Shown one piece after another: positions 52,168 through 61,087 of a stretch of 64,000 nt of DNA. The translations under genes and the position numbers were made by a program. Numbering within the stretch: the first letter of the stretch is position 1; each line of letters begins with the position of its first letter. The notes under the pieces were generated by a model. That model ran no database searches. It had not been told where the DNA came from and saw only the letters and a program-made list of their open reading frames with translations. This DNA comes from Halomonas sp. BDJS001 (GTDB lineage Bacteria; Pseudomonadota; Gammaproteobacteria; Pseudomonadales; Halomonadaceae). The stretch covers positions 1,054,001-1,118,000 of the forward strand of contig NZ_CP110535.1 in NCBI RefSeq assembly GCF_026104355.1, written 5' to 3'.

Positions 52168-53340
52168 TTAAGGCGCCCCTGCAAGCGGTGAACGGTGGTT
52201 GGTTGAGTAGGGTGCTTCAAATATGGCGTGTTCCATAAGGTTATCCAGTTGAAGGGCGAGCTGCTGGCTGGCTTCTTCCATTACGCCCAAGGCAGCCAGT
52301 TGACCATTGCGGTCGCCCAGACGGGCAAACTTTAGCGCTTCAGCACCACTGTCGTGCATGCGGCGGTGGGGTGCCGCCAGTGCCCTATAAGCGTCGGTGC
52401 GAGCGTAGCGTTGGTGGCCCTCTCCCTGTTGATACCAGCGGCCCAAACGGCACTGGTGGTGATCCTCTAAGGGCGTGTCTGTGTTGGCAGAGAGAAGCTG
52501 CTTATAAAGACGGCATTTCCACACCGCATGATCAAGCTTCGCAGAGTGTAAAAACGCCGCGGTGGCGCTGTGATGAATCACCTTGTGCATATGCTGGGAT
52601 TGGTCAGCAAGTTGATGCACTGCCTGCTTGGCTGTTTGCGCCGAGCGGGCAATCTCATCGTCAGCCAAGCGCTTTTTCACCACAGCCTGTGAGTGCTCTC
52701 TTACCTGGCTATTAACCTGCTCCATCAGTTGGCTGAGCTGGTGACTTAAGCGGTGCATAGTCAGCGCGAGATGGTGCATGTCATCCGCAATGGCTGCCAA
52801 CCCTGGTGACGCCTGGCTAGCCGAGTCAGCGCTGCCCATTAGACCCTGGCTATGGGCCGTTTCCAGCGCCGCGCTCACTGCTAATGCTTGGGCGTGGCCT
52901 GCATTGCGGGCGAGGGAAACCTGCAGTTGGCTTAGGGCATGTAACGTCTTGGCCAGCACTAACGGGGGTAAGGCTTCGGCATGCTCGGTGTCGAGACAAT
53001 GCTGATCAAGGGTATCGACCGCCTGCTCGGCGGCGACAATTAAATGGGCTGTTTCGGTTAGGGTGGCGCGCTCGCCGGCAAGCTGGTCAGCGAACTCCTG
53101 AAGGCCATTATTAAGAGAAGTCAGCATATCTGCGCCTCTCGCCTGCAGCATGCTGATGGATTGCGCTGGTTTCATCAGGTTTAGCAATCGGCAGCTGGGG
53201 GAGGGGGTAGCAGCATCAAGCTGAGTGCGTAGCTCGGCAACTTCCTGTTCCAGGCGGCGAATTTTTTGATACGGGTGCATAAAGGTGAACATGGCAGAGA
53301 CACCTACGGCAGATAGCAACATTTTGTGTTGATTTGTCAC
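52168..53340 (-). CDS. CZB-domain protein related to chemoreceptors, degenerate signalling tip
   Basis: 390 residues. A short hydrophobic stretch near the N-terminus (LLSAVGVSAMFTFM) could anchor it. The middle is long and helical, and one part (LAVSAALETAHSQG, then LAAIADDMHHLALTM) is a weak echo of the receptor tip ALNAAIEAARAG...VADEVRNLA but lacks the conserved core. The C-terminus is a clear CZB zinc-binding domain: KLDHAVWKCRLYK, QCRLGRWYQQGEGH and APHRRMHDSG supply the His/Cys/His/His ligands. CZB domains regulate receptors and cyclases by zinc or hypochlorite. The start is GTG at 53340 with no good site; ATG 53322 is an alternative. Its output is unclear. Confidence 0.8.
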   Translation of the reverse strand: MTNQHKMLLSAVGVSAMFTFMHPYQKIRRLEQEVAELRTQLDAATPSPSCRLLNLMKPAQSISMLQARGADMLTSLNNGLQEFADQLAGERATLTETAHLIVAAEQAVDTLDQHCLDTEHAEALPPLVLAKTLHALSQLQVSLARNAGHAQALAVSAALETAHSQGLMGSADSASQASPGLAAIADDMHHLALTMHRLSHQLSQLMEQVNSQVREHSQAVVKKRLADDEIARSAQTAKQAVHQLADQSQHMHKVIHHSATAAFLHSAKLDHAVWKCRLYKQLLSANTDTPLEDHHQCRLGRWYQQGEGHQRYARTDAYRALAAPHRRMHDSGAEALKFARLGDRNGQLAALGVMEEASQQLALQLDNLMEHAIFEAPYSTNHRSPLAGAP

Positions 53341-53460
53341 GAAGTATTGCAGAGGGTTCCCGCGTACGCCTGATTTAGCGACCGTAAATGATGAAATTGA
53401 GCTATCAATTATCTCTAAGACTGAGGTTGTTAACGCTCTCCTTTACCAAAAGCCTCGATA

Positions 53461-54183
53461 TTAGCGCCGGGCAAGCTGTGCGGCGGCGGCCGTGCAGCCG
53501 AGAAACGCAGAGGTGGCCAGCCACTCTGCATCGGGATAATAAGCGAACACATACTGATCCTCTTTGAGGCTATTGATCAGCGGGTAAGTTACGTCTTCAC
53601 GCACGGCCGGGCAGCCATGACTGCGCCCGAGCCGCCCCGTTTGGGTGATGAACGCATCGCTCACATAGTCCGCGCCATGGATGACAATAGCGCGTTCATA
53701 CGCCAAGTCGTTGACGTTAGGTTCCAGCCCTTCCAAGCGCAGGGAATAGCCGTTGCGGCCATAATAACTGTTCATGGTACGAAATAGGCCAATGCTGGAT
53801 TGGTGGCTATCAGGGATATTGGAAAATGTCTCGGCCTGGGCGTCGCCCGACCCCTGGCCGTGGGAGACCAGCTCTTCAAAGAGCAGCTTGTGCTGGCGTA
53901 AATCAAACACCCATAGTCGCGGCTCGGTAGATGGCAACGAGTAATCGATCACCGCCAGGCGCTCGGCATTGGGCTCGGCACAGTTAAGCGCTTGAGCGGC
54001 TAAACGCAGTGCATCGGGGGACGCCTGGGGGGCGAGCTGCTGCAGTTGGTGGTTTAAAGCCAGTACGCCCCGGGGGGGCGTTGAATCAACTTGGGCAAAG
54101 AAACTGGCAGCGTGTAGCGGTAATGTAAATAATGTAAAAGGTAGGGAAAATATTAACGTGGCAACATTTAAACGAAGAGCCAT
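53461..54183 (-). CDS. Murein L,D-transpeptidase catalytic domain protein (YkuD_2 family)
   Basis: Exported enzyme acting on peptidoglycan stem peptides. From ATG 54183 (AGGA upstream) it has 240 residues: signal peptide ending near 25 (LFTLPLHAASFF), then the catalytic domain with LWVFDLRQHKLLFEELVSHGQGSG, SSIGLFRTMNSYYGRNGYSLRLEGLE and the active site RAIVIHGADYVSD... then GRSHGCPAVRED, in which the Cys is the nucleophile. This family often carries the catalytic Cys in SHGCPAV. It diverges from the larger transpeptidase gene, with about 106 bp between starts. Confidence 0.9.
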   Translation of the reverse strand: MALRLNVATLIFSLPFTLFTLPLHAASFFAQVDSTPPRGVLALNHQLQQLAPQASPDALRLAAQALNCAEPNAERLAVIDYSLPSTEPRLWVFDLRQHKLLFEELVSHGQGSGDAQAETFSNIPDSHQSSIGLFRTMNSYYGRNGYSLRLEGLEPNVNDLAYERAIVIHGADYVSDAFITQTGRLGRSHGCPAVREDVTYPLINSLKEDQYVFAYYPDAEWLATSAFLGCTAAAAQLARR

Positions 54184-54289
54184 AAAAGTCGATCCTACAA
54201 GCAATATCAGTCATTATGAAAATTAGCCGACTAAGATAAAAGAACAGGTTCGGCGATGTGGAAGACTATAGTAACGCAAGGAGAGGGCG

Positions 54290-55924
54290 ATGAACGATAT
54301 ACAGCCACTAAGACAATGGGCGATAGGGGTCGCTCTATGTCTCACGCTTACCCACAGCCCTTTAGGTACTAGTCAGGCGTATGCGGATTCAGTGCCGTTA
54401 CAGCAGGCGCTGACTCAGCAGTTAAGCAAGATGGACGCGTACCGATTACCCATTACAGAGTTTTACCAACTCCGCGATGGTCAGCCCGCTTGGCAGACAG
54501 CCAGGGCGGTTGAATCATTGGTAGCAGCACTTAACAGCCTGGAAGCCGACGGTCTAACACCTGATGATTATCACGCTGATACGCTGTTGGATGAGTTTCA
54601 GCGCAGTCAGGCGGAGGGTGAAGCCGCACAGGCGACGTTTGATATTAAAGCGACCCGGTCGCTGTTGCTGGCGCTGGATCATTTAGAGCGGGGCAAAGTG
54701 AACCCTCGTGAGATAGAGCCCCAGTGGGACACACCACGCCCTGAGCGTGGCTACTCGCTGTTGCGCGTTGTGCATGCTGTCGATGATCGCGTCATTGATA
54801 ACGCTATCGCCCTGGCTCGGCCCTCATCACCTGAATATCAGCAGTTGCGAGATGCCTTGAAGCAGCATTATCAGCTGGTGAACTTGGGCAGTGTGCCCTA
54901 CTTGGCCGCACGGGATGAATCGCTTCGGCCAGGGGACGAAGACGACGATGTGAGCGTGTTGCGTCAACGGTTAGCGCTGTGGGGTGAAGCTGATTTACAA
55001 GTGGCTGACAGCCGTGCTTATCCCATGATTGGGGTGCAGACGGCGTCTAACCGGCGCACCTATGATGCGCCCCTGGAAGCTGCTGTAAGGCGTTTCCAGC
55101 GCCGCCACCTGCTGCAGGAAGATGGTGTGGTGGGCGAACAAACCCGCCTGGCGTTGAACACCTCAGTGGCATCACGCATTGATCAACTGCGGGTCAATTT
55201 AGAGCGCGCGCGGTGGATCAGTCCGATGCAGTCTGCTGAGCCGCGGGTGTGGGTTGATATTGCAGGCTACAGGATGCACTACGTGCGCCCAAATGGTCAG
55301 CACTGGGATGCCCGAGTGGTGGTCGGTACGCCGCGTCGCGAGACGCCGATCATCCACTCCACGATCAGCCATTTGACCATTAACCCCTCCTGGACAATCC
55401 CGCCGACGATTATGCGCGAAGATGTGTTGCCCCAGGTGCGTGCTGATATTGACTATCTGGCGCGTAAAAATATCCAGGTGATTAGCCCCATGGGCGAGCC
55501 GCTGGTTGCAGATGAGGTCGATTGGCAGCACCCCGGCGGCGTTATGCTGCGCCAAGTGGCCGGCACGGGTAACCCGCTAGGTCGCGTGGTGGTGCGGTTT
55601 CCCAACGATGACATGATCTATTTGCACGATACCCCCGCGCGCGGCTTATTCCAGCGTGATCAGCGGGCACTCAGTTCAGGCTGCATTCGAGTTGAAGGGG
55701 TGGCTGAACTGGCGCAAATGCTGCTGCAAGACACCGGTAGTCGCTACCAAATGAGTTCGCTGTTAAATGGGGGAAGTGATCGCAATGTGAACTTAACCCA
55801 GCGTATTCCCATTGCGCTGCACTATTTAACCGCGTGGCCGAATGCCGAGGGTGAGGTGGAGTTTAGGCCTGATATCTACCGCCGTGATGCAACGCTACTG
55901 GCCGCATTGCGTCGTCCTGTCTAA
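54290..55924 (+). CDS. L,D-transpeptidase of the YcbB/LdtD type
   Basis: Forms 3-3 cross-links in peptidoglycan. The 544 residues have a signal peptide (AIGVALCLTLTHSPLGTSQAYA), a scaffold domain (about 40-200, with FYQLRDGQPAWQ and LDHLERGKVNPREI), a peptidoglycan-binding domain (about 215-300, AVRRFQRRHLLQEDGVVGEQTRLALN) and the YkuD catalytic domain (about 320-480) with MIYLHDTPARGLFQRDQRALSSGCIRVEGV, where Cys in SGCIRV is the nucleophile. The length and domain order match E. coli YcbB. AAGGAG precedes the ATG. A bidirectional terminator follows. Confidence 0.95.
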   Translation: MNDIQPLRQWAIGVALCLTLTHSPLGTSQAYADSVPLQQALTQQLSKMDAYRLPITEFYQLRDGQPAWQTARAVESLVAALNSLEADGLTPDDYHADTLLDEFQRSQAEGEAAQATFDIKATRSLLLALDHLERGKVNPREIEPQWDTPRPERGYSLLRVVHAVDDRVIDNAIALARPSSPEYQQLRDALKQHYQLVNLGSVPYLAARDESLRPGDEDDDVSVLRQRLALWGEADLQVADSRAYPMIGVQTASNRRTYDAPLEAAVRRFQRRHLLQEDGVVGEQTRLALNTSVASRIDQLRVNLERARWISPMQSAEPRVWVDIAGYRMHYVRPNGQHWDARVVVGTPRRETPIIHSTISHLTINPSWTIPPTIMREDVLPQVRADIDYLARKNIQVISPMGEPLVADEVDWQHPGGVMLRQVAGTGNPLGRVVVRFPNDDMIYLHDTPARGLFQRDQRALSSGCIRVEGVAELAQMLLQDTGSRYQMSSLLNGGSDRNVNLTQRIPIALHYLTAWPNAEGEVEFRPDIYRRDATLLAALRRPV

Positions 55925-55944
55925 GTATTTACACAAGCCAATGC

Positions 55945-55970
55945 AAAACACCGCCGAGAGGCGGTGTTTT
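55945..55970. terminator. Bidirectional intrinsic terminator
   Basis: AAAACACCGCC (55945-55955) pairs perfectly with GGCGGTGTTTT (55960-55970) around a GAGA tetraloop. It serves both the transpeptidase gene and the convergent M23 peptidase gene. Confidence 0.82.
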
Positions 55971-56002
55971 GCATGTCAGCATCAATGTCATCTGCCGGAT
56001 GG

Positions 56003-57691
56003 TTAGTCGTCACTTTCGCTCTGATAATTAGCCACGCTAACCGTGCCTGTTTCGCCGCTTTCCAGTGCCGCCAATATGGGCGCTGCCTGGCTCTGGAACG
56101 CAATAAGCGTGTCGCCACTCAAGCTGGTGTTTTCAGGCAGGGGAACCGTCATTGCATTGACCGGCGAGTTGTTGACGATGACTTCGTAGTGCAGGTGAGG
56201 GCCGGTGCTGCGGCCTGTATTGCCTGACAGAGCGATACGCTCGCCCATTGTTACACGCTCACCTTGCGTCACCAGCGGCCGGGAGAGGTGCAGGTAACGC
56301 GTTCGGTAGCCATTGTCGTGACGGACGACGATATAGCGTCCTGCGGCGTGATGGTTACTCACCCGCTCAACGACACCGTTAGCAGGAGCCGTTACCGGCG
56401 TGCCAATCGGCATAGCAAAATCGGTGCCGTTATGGGGGCTGATGCGGCCAGTCACCGGATGCTTGCGGCGTGGATTGAAACCGGAGCTCAAGCGGTAATT
56501 GCCTTCAAACGGATGGCGCGCAAAGGCCGGATCCAGGCTGCCACCCTCAGGTGTATAAAAGTTATCGTCGCTGGCATTACGCACAACGGTTAAGTCCATG
56601 CGTTCGCCGTTGTAATGAACCGCCAATACACGGGAATCTAACGTTTCACCGTCGATCATGTCTGACTCGACCAGTACCTGGAAGCGATCACCGCGGCGGC
56701 TGTCTCGCCGAAAATCGAGTTTCTTTTCGAGCAGCTTGGTCAGTTCTGTTACCGAGCTGCTGTTCAAACCTGTCGCCTGGGCGGAGCGTGCAAAACTACC
56801 GCTAACGCTACCCGCATAGAGGCGCTGAACGGGTTCACCCTGGCGTTCAATAGTGGTGATGGCGTAGCGATCGGCATCCTTTTCCAACAGTATGCCATCG
56901 CGGGTGTTTTTCATCATTCGCAGTGACAACAAACGCCCATCTTCATCCAACTGATAATCAAAGCTGTGCCCGGCGCGCCAATTGGTTAACATGCGCTGAT
57001 CGGGTAGGTCTTCAAGCAGCGCCATCACTTCGCTGTAGCCCAGGCCTAGTTCATTTTGCGCCAGGACGGCGAAAGTTTCGCCAGATTCAACAATATGTGT
57101 TTCCCATTGAGGCACAAACGGCTCTTCCGCTGCCAGCTCTAAATCCAGGAACGATATATCGTCAAATAGCTCCACCCCGTAATCCTCGTAAGAGGTGGCA
57201 TCGGCTATTTCAACGGAGGAGTCATCTACATCGAGCATGCCACTGGCTAGTGTGCCCAGTACAATGGCCATATGCAGCGCGCCATCATCAAGACCGGCGC
57301 TTTCCAGTACGGCGGTGTTCAGTACCGCGACATCGCTGCCCAAAGCAGGTTGGTCTGCTATGTCGGCTTCTGCGCTGGCAATCATGTCAAGATCAACGAT
57401 TTCGGTGGCTGTTAGTTCGCTGAGGGGGATGTTTTCGCGGGTTGCGTCGAGGGCACGAGAGGCGCGGTCGATCGCTTCTGCCACCGGGGTGCGTTCTTGA
57501 CGCAGGGAAGGTACGCCCGGTGTAGAGTCGCTTGGAAGCGGAACCAGCACGCTTTCAAGCGGGGTGTGCGGTTGATTTAAATCTTGGTATGTCGTTAATA
57601 ATTTTTGTGTGCCCAGCACGGTGACCATTGTGGCCACGGGTAACAGTAATAATTTATGCGTGCGAGGCAGCGAATGGAGGATTCGCAACAT
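56003..57691 (-). CDS. M23 peptidoglycan endopeptidase with OapA-like N-terminus
   Basis: Zinc endopeptidase cutting peptide cross-links, 562 residues. The N-terminus LPRTHKLLLLPVATMVTVLGTQKLL is the OapA-type membrane anchor. After a long acidic linker rich in Asp/Glu (about 100-195), a LysM/OapA carbohydrate-binding region follows (THIVESGETFAVLAQNELGLGYSEV, about 198-225), and the M23 domain occupies about 405-510 with zinc ligands in SPHNGTDFAMPIGTPV and TGPHLHYEVIVN, the HxH being intact. It resembles MepM/YebA-type proteins. Close to the two L,D-transpeptidases, so this is a wall-remodelling group. Confidence 0.95.
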   Translation of the reverse strand: MLRILHSLPRTHKLLLLPVATMVTVLGTQKLLTTYQDLNQPHTPLESVLVPLPSDSTPGVPSLRQERTPVAEAIDRASRALDATRENIPLSELTATEIVDLDMIASAEADIADQPALGSDVAVLNTAVLESAGLDDGALHMAIVLGTLASGMLDVDDSSVEIADATSYEDYGVELFDDISFLDLELAAEEPFVPQWETHIVESGETFAVLAQNELGLGYSEVMALLEDLPDQRMLTNWRAGHSFDYQLDEDGRLLSLRMMKNTRDGILLEKDADRYAITTIERQGEPVQRLYAGSVSGSFARSAQATGLNSSSVTELTKLLEKKLDFRRDSRRGDRFQVLVESDMIDGETLDSRVLAVHYNGERMDLTVVRNASDDNFYTPEGGSLDPAFARHPFEGNYRLSSGFNPRRKHPVTGRISPHNGTDFAMPIGTPVTAPANGVVERVSNHHAAGRYIVVRHDNGYRTRYLHLSRPLVTQGERVTMGERIALSGNTGRSTGPHLHYEVIVNNSPVNAMTVPLPENTSLSGDTLIAFQSQAAPILAALESGETGTVSVANYQSESDD

Positions 57692-58142
57692 GAGTAAATG
57701 GACCGCCGAGTTCGTGATTAAAAGTAACTATAAAGTGAATAAACCCGGAAACCATACCCCATGAAGGCAGAGGTGCATAGACTGTATATCTATACATAAA
57801 GCGTAATTAAATACAGAAAGAGTAATTATAGATAGAGATAGCTATTAATAAACACTGTTTGCTAACAAATGTAACCAGTAGAGCCTGCTAACTAATTCAC
57901 CTGAGTTAACTATAGACGAAAACGGTGTTTTTAAAAGCTTAGATGTAACCCATGTCGAGTATTGGGTGGTTGGCTAGGCGTTGAGGGCTTGTTTGTCCGT
58001 CGCTCTCGCGACCATTCACAAGCATTTTATAAGCATGGGCGGAAGTATTGGCTGTTTCCTGGCATTCTAGTCATGTTTTTGAATACAAGTTTTTTCGAAC
58101 ATTAAGCGCATTGTTTCGCTGTATTGCGTTGAGGAAATCGAA
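57692..58142. other. AT-rich gap without a gene
   Basis: About 450 bp between the divergent M23 peptidase and LysR genes. The left 250 bp is very AT-rich (for example 57780-57900) and contains no convincing reading frame. It presumably holds both promoters and the LysR operator; the repeated motif ATAGA is too short to name. No hairpin of note. Confidence 0.5.
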
Positions 58143-59066
58143 ATGTCCCGGGTAACACTTTCACAATGGCAAATGTTGGCCGCCGTGGTTGACCATGGTG
58201 GGTTTGCGCGTGCGGCAGAGGCGGTACATAAAAGCCCCTCCACACTGAACCATGCGGTGCATAAACTAGAAGAGCAACTAGGCGTGCAAGTGCTCGAACC
58301 TATCGGCCGCCAGGTACGGTTAACCGAAGCGGGAGAGTTGCTGCTTAGGCGTGCGCGCCAATTGATTGAGAGCGCGGCTTCACTTGAGGATGTCGCCACC
58401 CGGCTAGCCGCGGGTTTAGAGGCAGAAGTGGTCGTAGCAATCGATCAGGTATTTCCTGCTGCCGCTCAAGCTAAAGCGTTGGAGCGCTTTTCTGAAACGT
58501 ACCCCCAGGTGCGCGTTCAATTACACGAGAGTGTGCTCAATGGTGGCATTGAAATGCTCTACGACGGCCGCGCAGACCTGGTGGTCTCCGGGATTGAGGC
58601 CCAGGGCTTTTTGGGGGAGCCGTTGGTCACGGTGCGTTTTGTGGCGGTGGCGCACCCCCAACACGCGCTACATCAATTGGGCCGCTCGTTGGATCTGCGC
58701 GATCTGGCCCAGCATCGACAGTTAGTAGTGCGTGATTCAGCACTGCGCCAATCAACCAACTCTGGCTGGTTGAAGGCGGAGCAGCGCTGGACCGTCAGCC
58801 ACCTAAACACCTCACTGGATATGCTAAGGCGTGGTCTGGGCTTTGCCTGGATGCCTGAAACACGCATTGCTGAAGAGTTAAAAAGCGGCCAGTTAAAGCC
58901 TCTGCCACTGCCCGCGGGGGGGATTCGCGAAGTGCCGGTTCAACTGATTTTCCGCGACCGGGATCGGGCCGGGCCTGCGGCTCATGCGATGGCTGCCGCA
59001 TTGAAGCAAGCCGTGGTGAGCGAGTGCGCGCTGCATGATTCGACTGACTCGAATGAAAGACCGTAA
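58143..59066 (+). CDS. LysR family transcriptional regulator
   Basis: DNA-binding regulator of 307 residues. Winged helix at about 1-60: LSQWQMLAAVVDHGGFARAAEAVHKSPSTLNHAVHKLEEQLGVQVLEPIGRQVRLTEAGELLL is the LysR HTH. The effector-binding domain is from about 90 to 295 (VVVAIDQVFPAAAQAKALERFSETYPQVRVQL). Typical length. AGGAAA precedes the ATG. It is followed 91 bp later on the same strand by the glutathionyl-hydroquinone reductase gene, which may be a target, but LysR genes usually control divergent neighbours, and here that is the M23 peptidase gene. Confidence 0.95.
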   Translation: MSRVTLSQWQMLAAVVDHGGFARAAEAVHKSPSTLNHAVHKLEEQLGVQVLEPIGRQVRLTEAGELLLRRARQLIESAASLEDVATRLAAGLEAEVVVAIDQVFPAAAQAKALERFSETYPQVRVQLHESVLNGGIEMLYDGRADLVVSGIEAQGFLGEPLVTVRFVAVAHPQHALHQLGRSLDLRDLAQHRQLVVRDSALRQSTNSGWLKAEQRWTVSHLNTSLDMLRRGLGFAWMPETRIAEELKSGQLKPLPLPAGGIREVPVQLIFRDRDRAGPAAHAMAAALKQAVVSECALHDSTDSNERP

Positions 59067-59157
59067 AACATCCGCTTGAGCCTCCTTGAAGCGGGCGTAT
59101 GCTGAAAACAGTGACGTAATAACTAAAAACCCCAAACGACTTTTCAGGAGACGCCCC

Positions 59158-60183
59158 ATGGGACTACTTGTAAACGGAGAATGGCAAGACCAGTGGTATG
59201 ACACCAAAAAACACGGCGGCGAGTTTGTACGCGAATCCGCCCAACTTCGTGACTGGGTGGGTGATCAGCCGGAGACTGACGGTGAATGCTACCCGGCGGA
59301 AAAAGATCGTTATCATTTATATGTCTCGCTAGCCTGTCCCTGGGCGCATCGCACACTGATTATGCGTAAGCTGAAAGGGCTGGAGCCGTTGATTGGCACT
59401 TCCCATGTTAGTCCCCTGATGCTCGACCAAGGCTGGACGTATCACCAGGAAGAAGGTGCCAGTGGCGACCCCATTAACGGTGTAGACTACCATCACCAGC
59501 TCTACACCATGACGGATCCACACTATACCGGCCGTGTCACCGTGCCCGTGCTATGGGACAAACAGCGCAGCGCGATCGTTAATAATGAGTCGGCAGACTT
59601 GCTACGTATTTTTAACCGTGCGTTTGATGAATTGACCGGCAACGACTTGGATTTTTACCCAGAAGATCTGCGTGGTGTCATTGATGACGTCAACGCCGAT
59701 GTCTACGACCACATCAATAACGGCGTTTATAAATCAGGTTTTGCCACCGAGCAGGCGGTTTATGAGAAGCACGTGAAGGCATTGTTTGACGCCCTTGAGC
59801 GTATGGAAGCGCGCCTGGCCGATAAGCGCTATTTGGCGGGGGAGTGGCTGACCGAGGCGGATATTCGCCTGTTTACGACGCTGATCCGATTTGATGCGGT
59901 TTACCACGGTCATTTCAAATGCAATTTTAAGCGCATTGAGGACTACCCCAACCTTTCTAATTACGTAAGAGAAATCTACCAATGGCCGGGGGTGGCCGAG
60001 ACGGTCAATATGGATCACATCAAACGCCACTACTATTACAGCCACGACACGATTAATCCGACACGCATTGTACCCGCTGGCCCACTGCTCGATTTTCAGC
60101 GGCCCCATGACCGGGAGCGTTTGACAGGCAAAGGCGTACGGCGTAAAGCGAGCGGAGGCGACATCAATAGTCGGCGTACCTAG
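59158..60183 (+). CDS. S-glutathionyl-hydroquinone reductase (YqjG/xi-class GST)
   Basis: Cytosolic enzyme that removes glutathione from glutathionyl-hydroquinones. From ATG 59158 (AGGAGACG upstream; the frame begins at 59086 but without a site) it has 341 residues. The xi-class active site is SLACPWAHRTLIMRKLKGLE with Cys near residue 60; then WTYHQEEGA, VPVLWDKQRSAIVNNESADLLRIFN and the helical C-terminal domain with LADKRYLAGEWLTEADIRLFTTLIRFD. It is close to E. coli YqjG. Ends in a basic tail. Confidence 0.95.
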   Translation: MGLLVNGEWQDQWYDTKKHGGEFVRESAQLRDWVGDQPETDGECYPAEKDRYHLYVSLACPWAHRTLIMRKLKGLEPLIGTSHVSPLMLDQGWTYHQEEGASGDPINGVDYHHQLYTMTDPHYTGRVTVPVLWDKQRSAIVNNESADLLRIFNRAFDELTGNDLDFYPEDLRGVIDDVNADVYDHINNGVYKSGFATEQAVYEKHVKALFDALERMEARLADKRYLAGEWLTEADIRLFTTLIRFDAVYHGHFKCNFKRIEDYPNLSNYVREIYQWPGVAETVNMDHIKRHYYYSHDTINPTRIVPAGPLLDFQRPHDRERLTGKGVRRKASGGDINSRRT

Positions 60184-60206
60184 CGTCAGGTCGTTTCCAC
60201 CAAAAA

Positions 60207-60230
60207 GAGCCGCCCCATCGGGCGGCCCTT
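60207..60230 (+). terminator. Terminator after the hydroquinone reductase gene
   Basis: GCCGCCC (60209-60215) pairs with GGGCGGC (60220-60226) around CATC, followed by CCTTTT. Confidence 0.72.
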
Positions 60231-60296
60231 TTGCTTGCTGGTTTTCCAGCACTTGATCTGCTCGAAACGCCAGCATATCTAACTGGCTTGGCTGCT

Positions 60297-60779
60297 TTAT
60301 TCGTCGGCGTTTACCGCTTCACGGGTACGCTGCCAAGCGCTTTCAGCCCCTTCCTGAGTGGTTTGCCAAGCGTCGCGGGCATTAGCCTTGGTTTGCTCCC
60401 ACCAATCATTGTCATAAGCAGGGAAGGCTTCGACCTCTTCCTGGCTGGCTTCGACCATGATGCGGTGTTCAGTGTCACCGTCGCCTTCTGTCTCAGTTTC
60501 AAGGGTAAAGTAATCAGTATCCACGACAATTTCACGACCACCTAGACCCAATACAGATCCGCTTTCGATCACAATCGCGGTAATCCGCATCTCTTCATCA
60601 AACAGAATGTCATCAACATCGCCAATCTCTTCACCAGAACCGCCGGCAAAATAGACTTCTGCATCGAGGATGTCATCGGCAGAGTACATGCCCTGTGGCT
60701 CGTTTTGGGCATGAGCGCTCATGGCAAAGCCCCCCATTAGGACAGTACCGATCACTGTTGACAGAATTGTCTTACGCAT
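60297..60779 (-). CDS. Exported PRC-barrel domain protein
   Basis: Periplasmic protein of 160 residues with a signal peptide (MRKTILSTVIGTVLMGGFAMSAHA). A PRC-barrel follows at about 30-110: MYSADDILDAEVYFAGGSGEEIGDVDDILFDEEMRITAIVIESG is the typical start. It is strongly acidic, as usual for exported proteins of halophiles, and ends in a Trp/Ala/Thr-rich helix (DNDWWEQTKANARDAWQTT). GGAGAG precedes the ATG. Function unknown; often linked to stress or envelope response. The next gene on the strand upstream is csbD-like. Confidence 0.92.
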   Translation of the reverse strand: MRKTILSTVIGTVLMGGFAMSAHAQNEPQGMYSADDILDAEVYFAGGSGEEIGDVDDILFDEEMRITAIVIESGSVLGLGGREIVVDTDYFTLETETEGDGDTEHRIMVEASQEEVEAFPAYDNDWWEQTKANARDAWQTTQEGAESAWQRTREAVNADE

Positions 60780-60889
60780 AGCATCTCTCCATGTGGCTAC
60801 GAAAAATGTTAAGTCACTTATCGGCTTGTACTAGCCAACCGACAGACTTAAAACAGGAATAGAGTGTTATAGAAGGAGCAGTCAAAACA

Positions 60890-61087
60890 CTACTGCTTAT
60901 CAGCCCAGTCGTCGGCTTGGCGCTCTGCTTCTTCGCGCTCAAGGCCGTACTTCTGTTGAAGCTTGCCTACCAGCTGATCTTTCTTACCGCCAATCTGATC
61001 CAGTTCATCGTCGGTAAGCTCGCCCCAGCTAGAACGTGCTTTACCCTTCATCTCTTTCCATTTGCCTTCGATTTGATCCCAGTTCAT
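60890..61087 (-). CDS. CsbD family stress protein
   Basis: 65-residue hydrophilic protein. MNWDQIEGKWKEMKGKARSS is the CsbD start, followed by DDELDQIGGKKDQLVGKLQQKYG, like E. coli YjbJ. Members are abundant under osmotic or general stress; the molecular role is unknown. AAGGAG lies upstream of the ATG. It is just upstream of the PRC-barrel gene on the same strand (110 bp apart), so they may respond together. Confidence 0.95.
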   Translation of the reverse strand: MNWDQIEGKWKEMKGKARSSWGELTDDELDQIGGKKDQLVGKLQQKYGLEREEAERQADDWADKQ

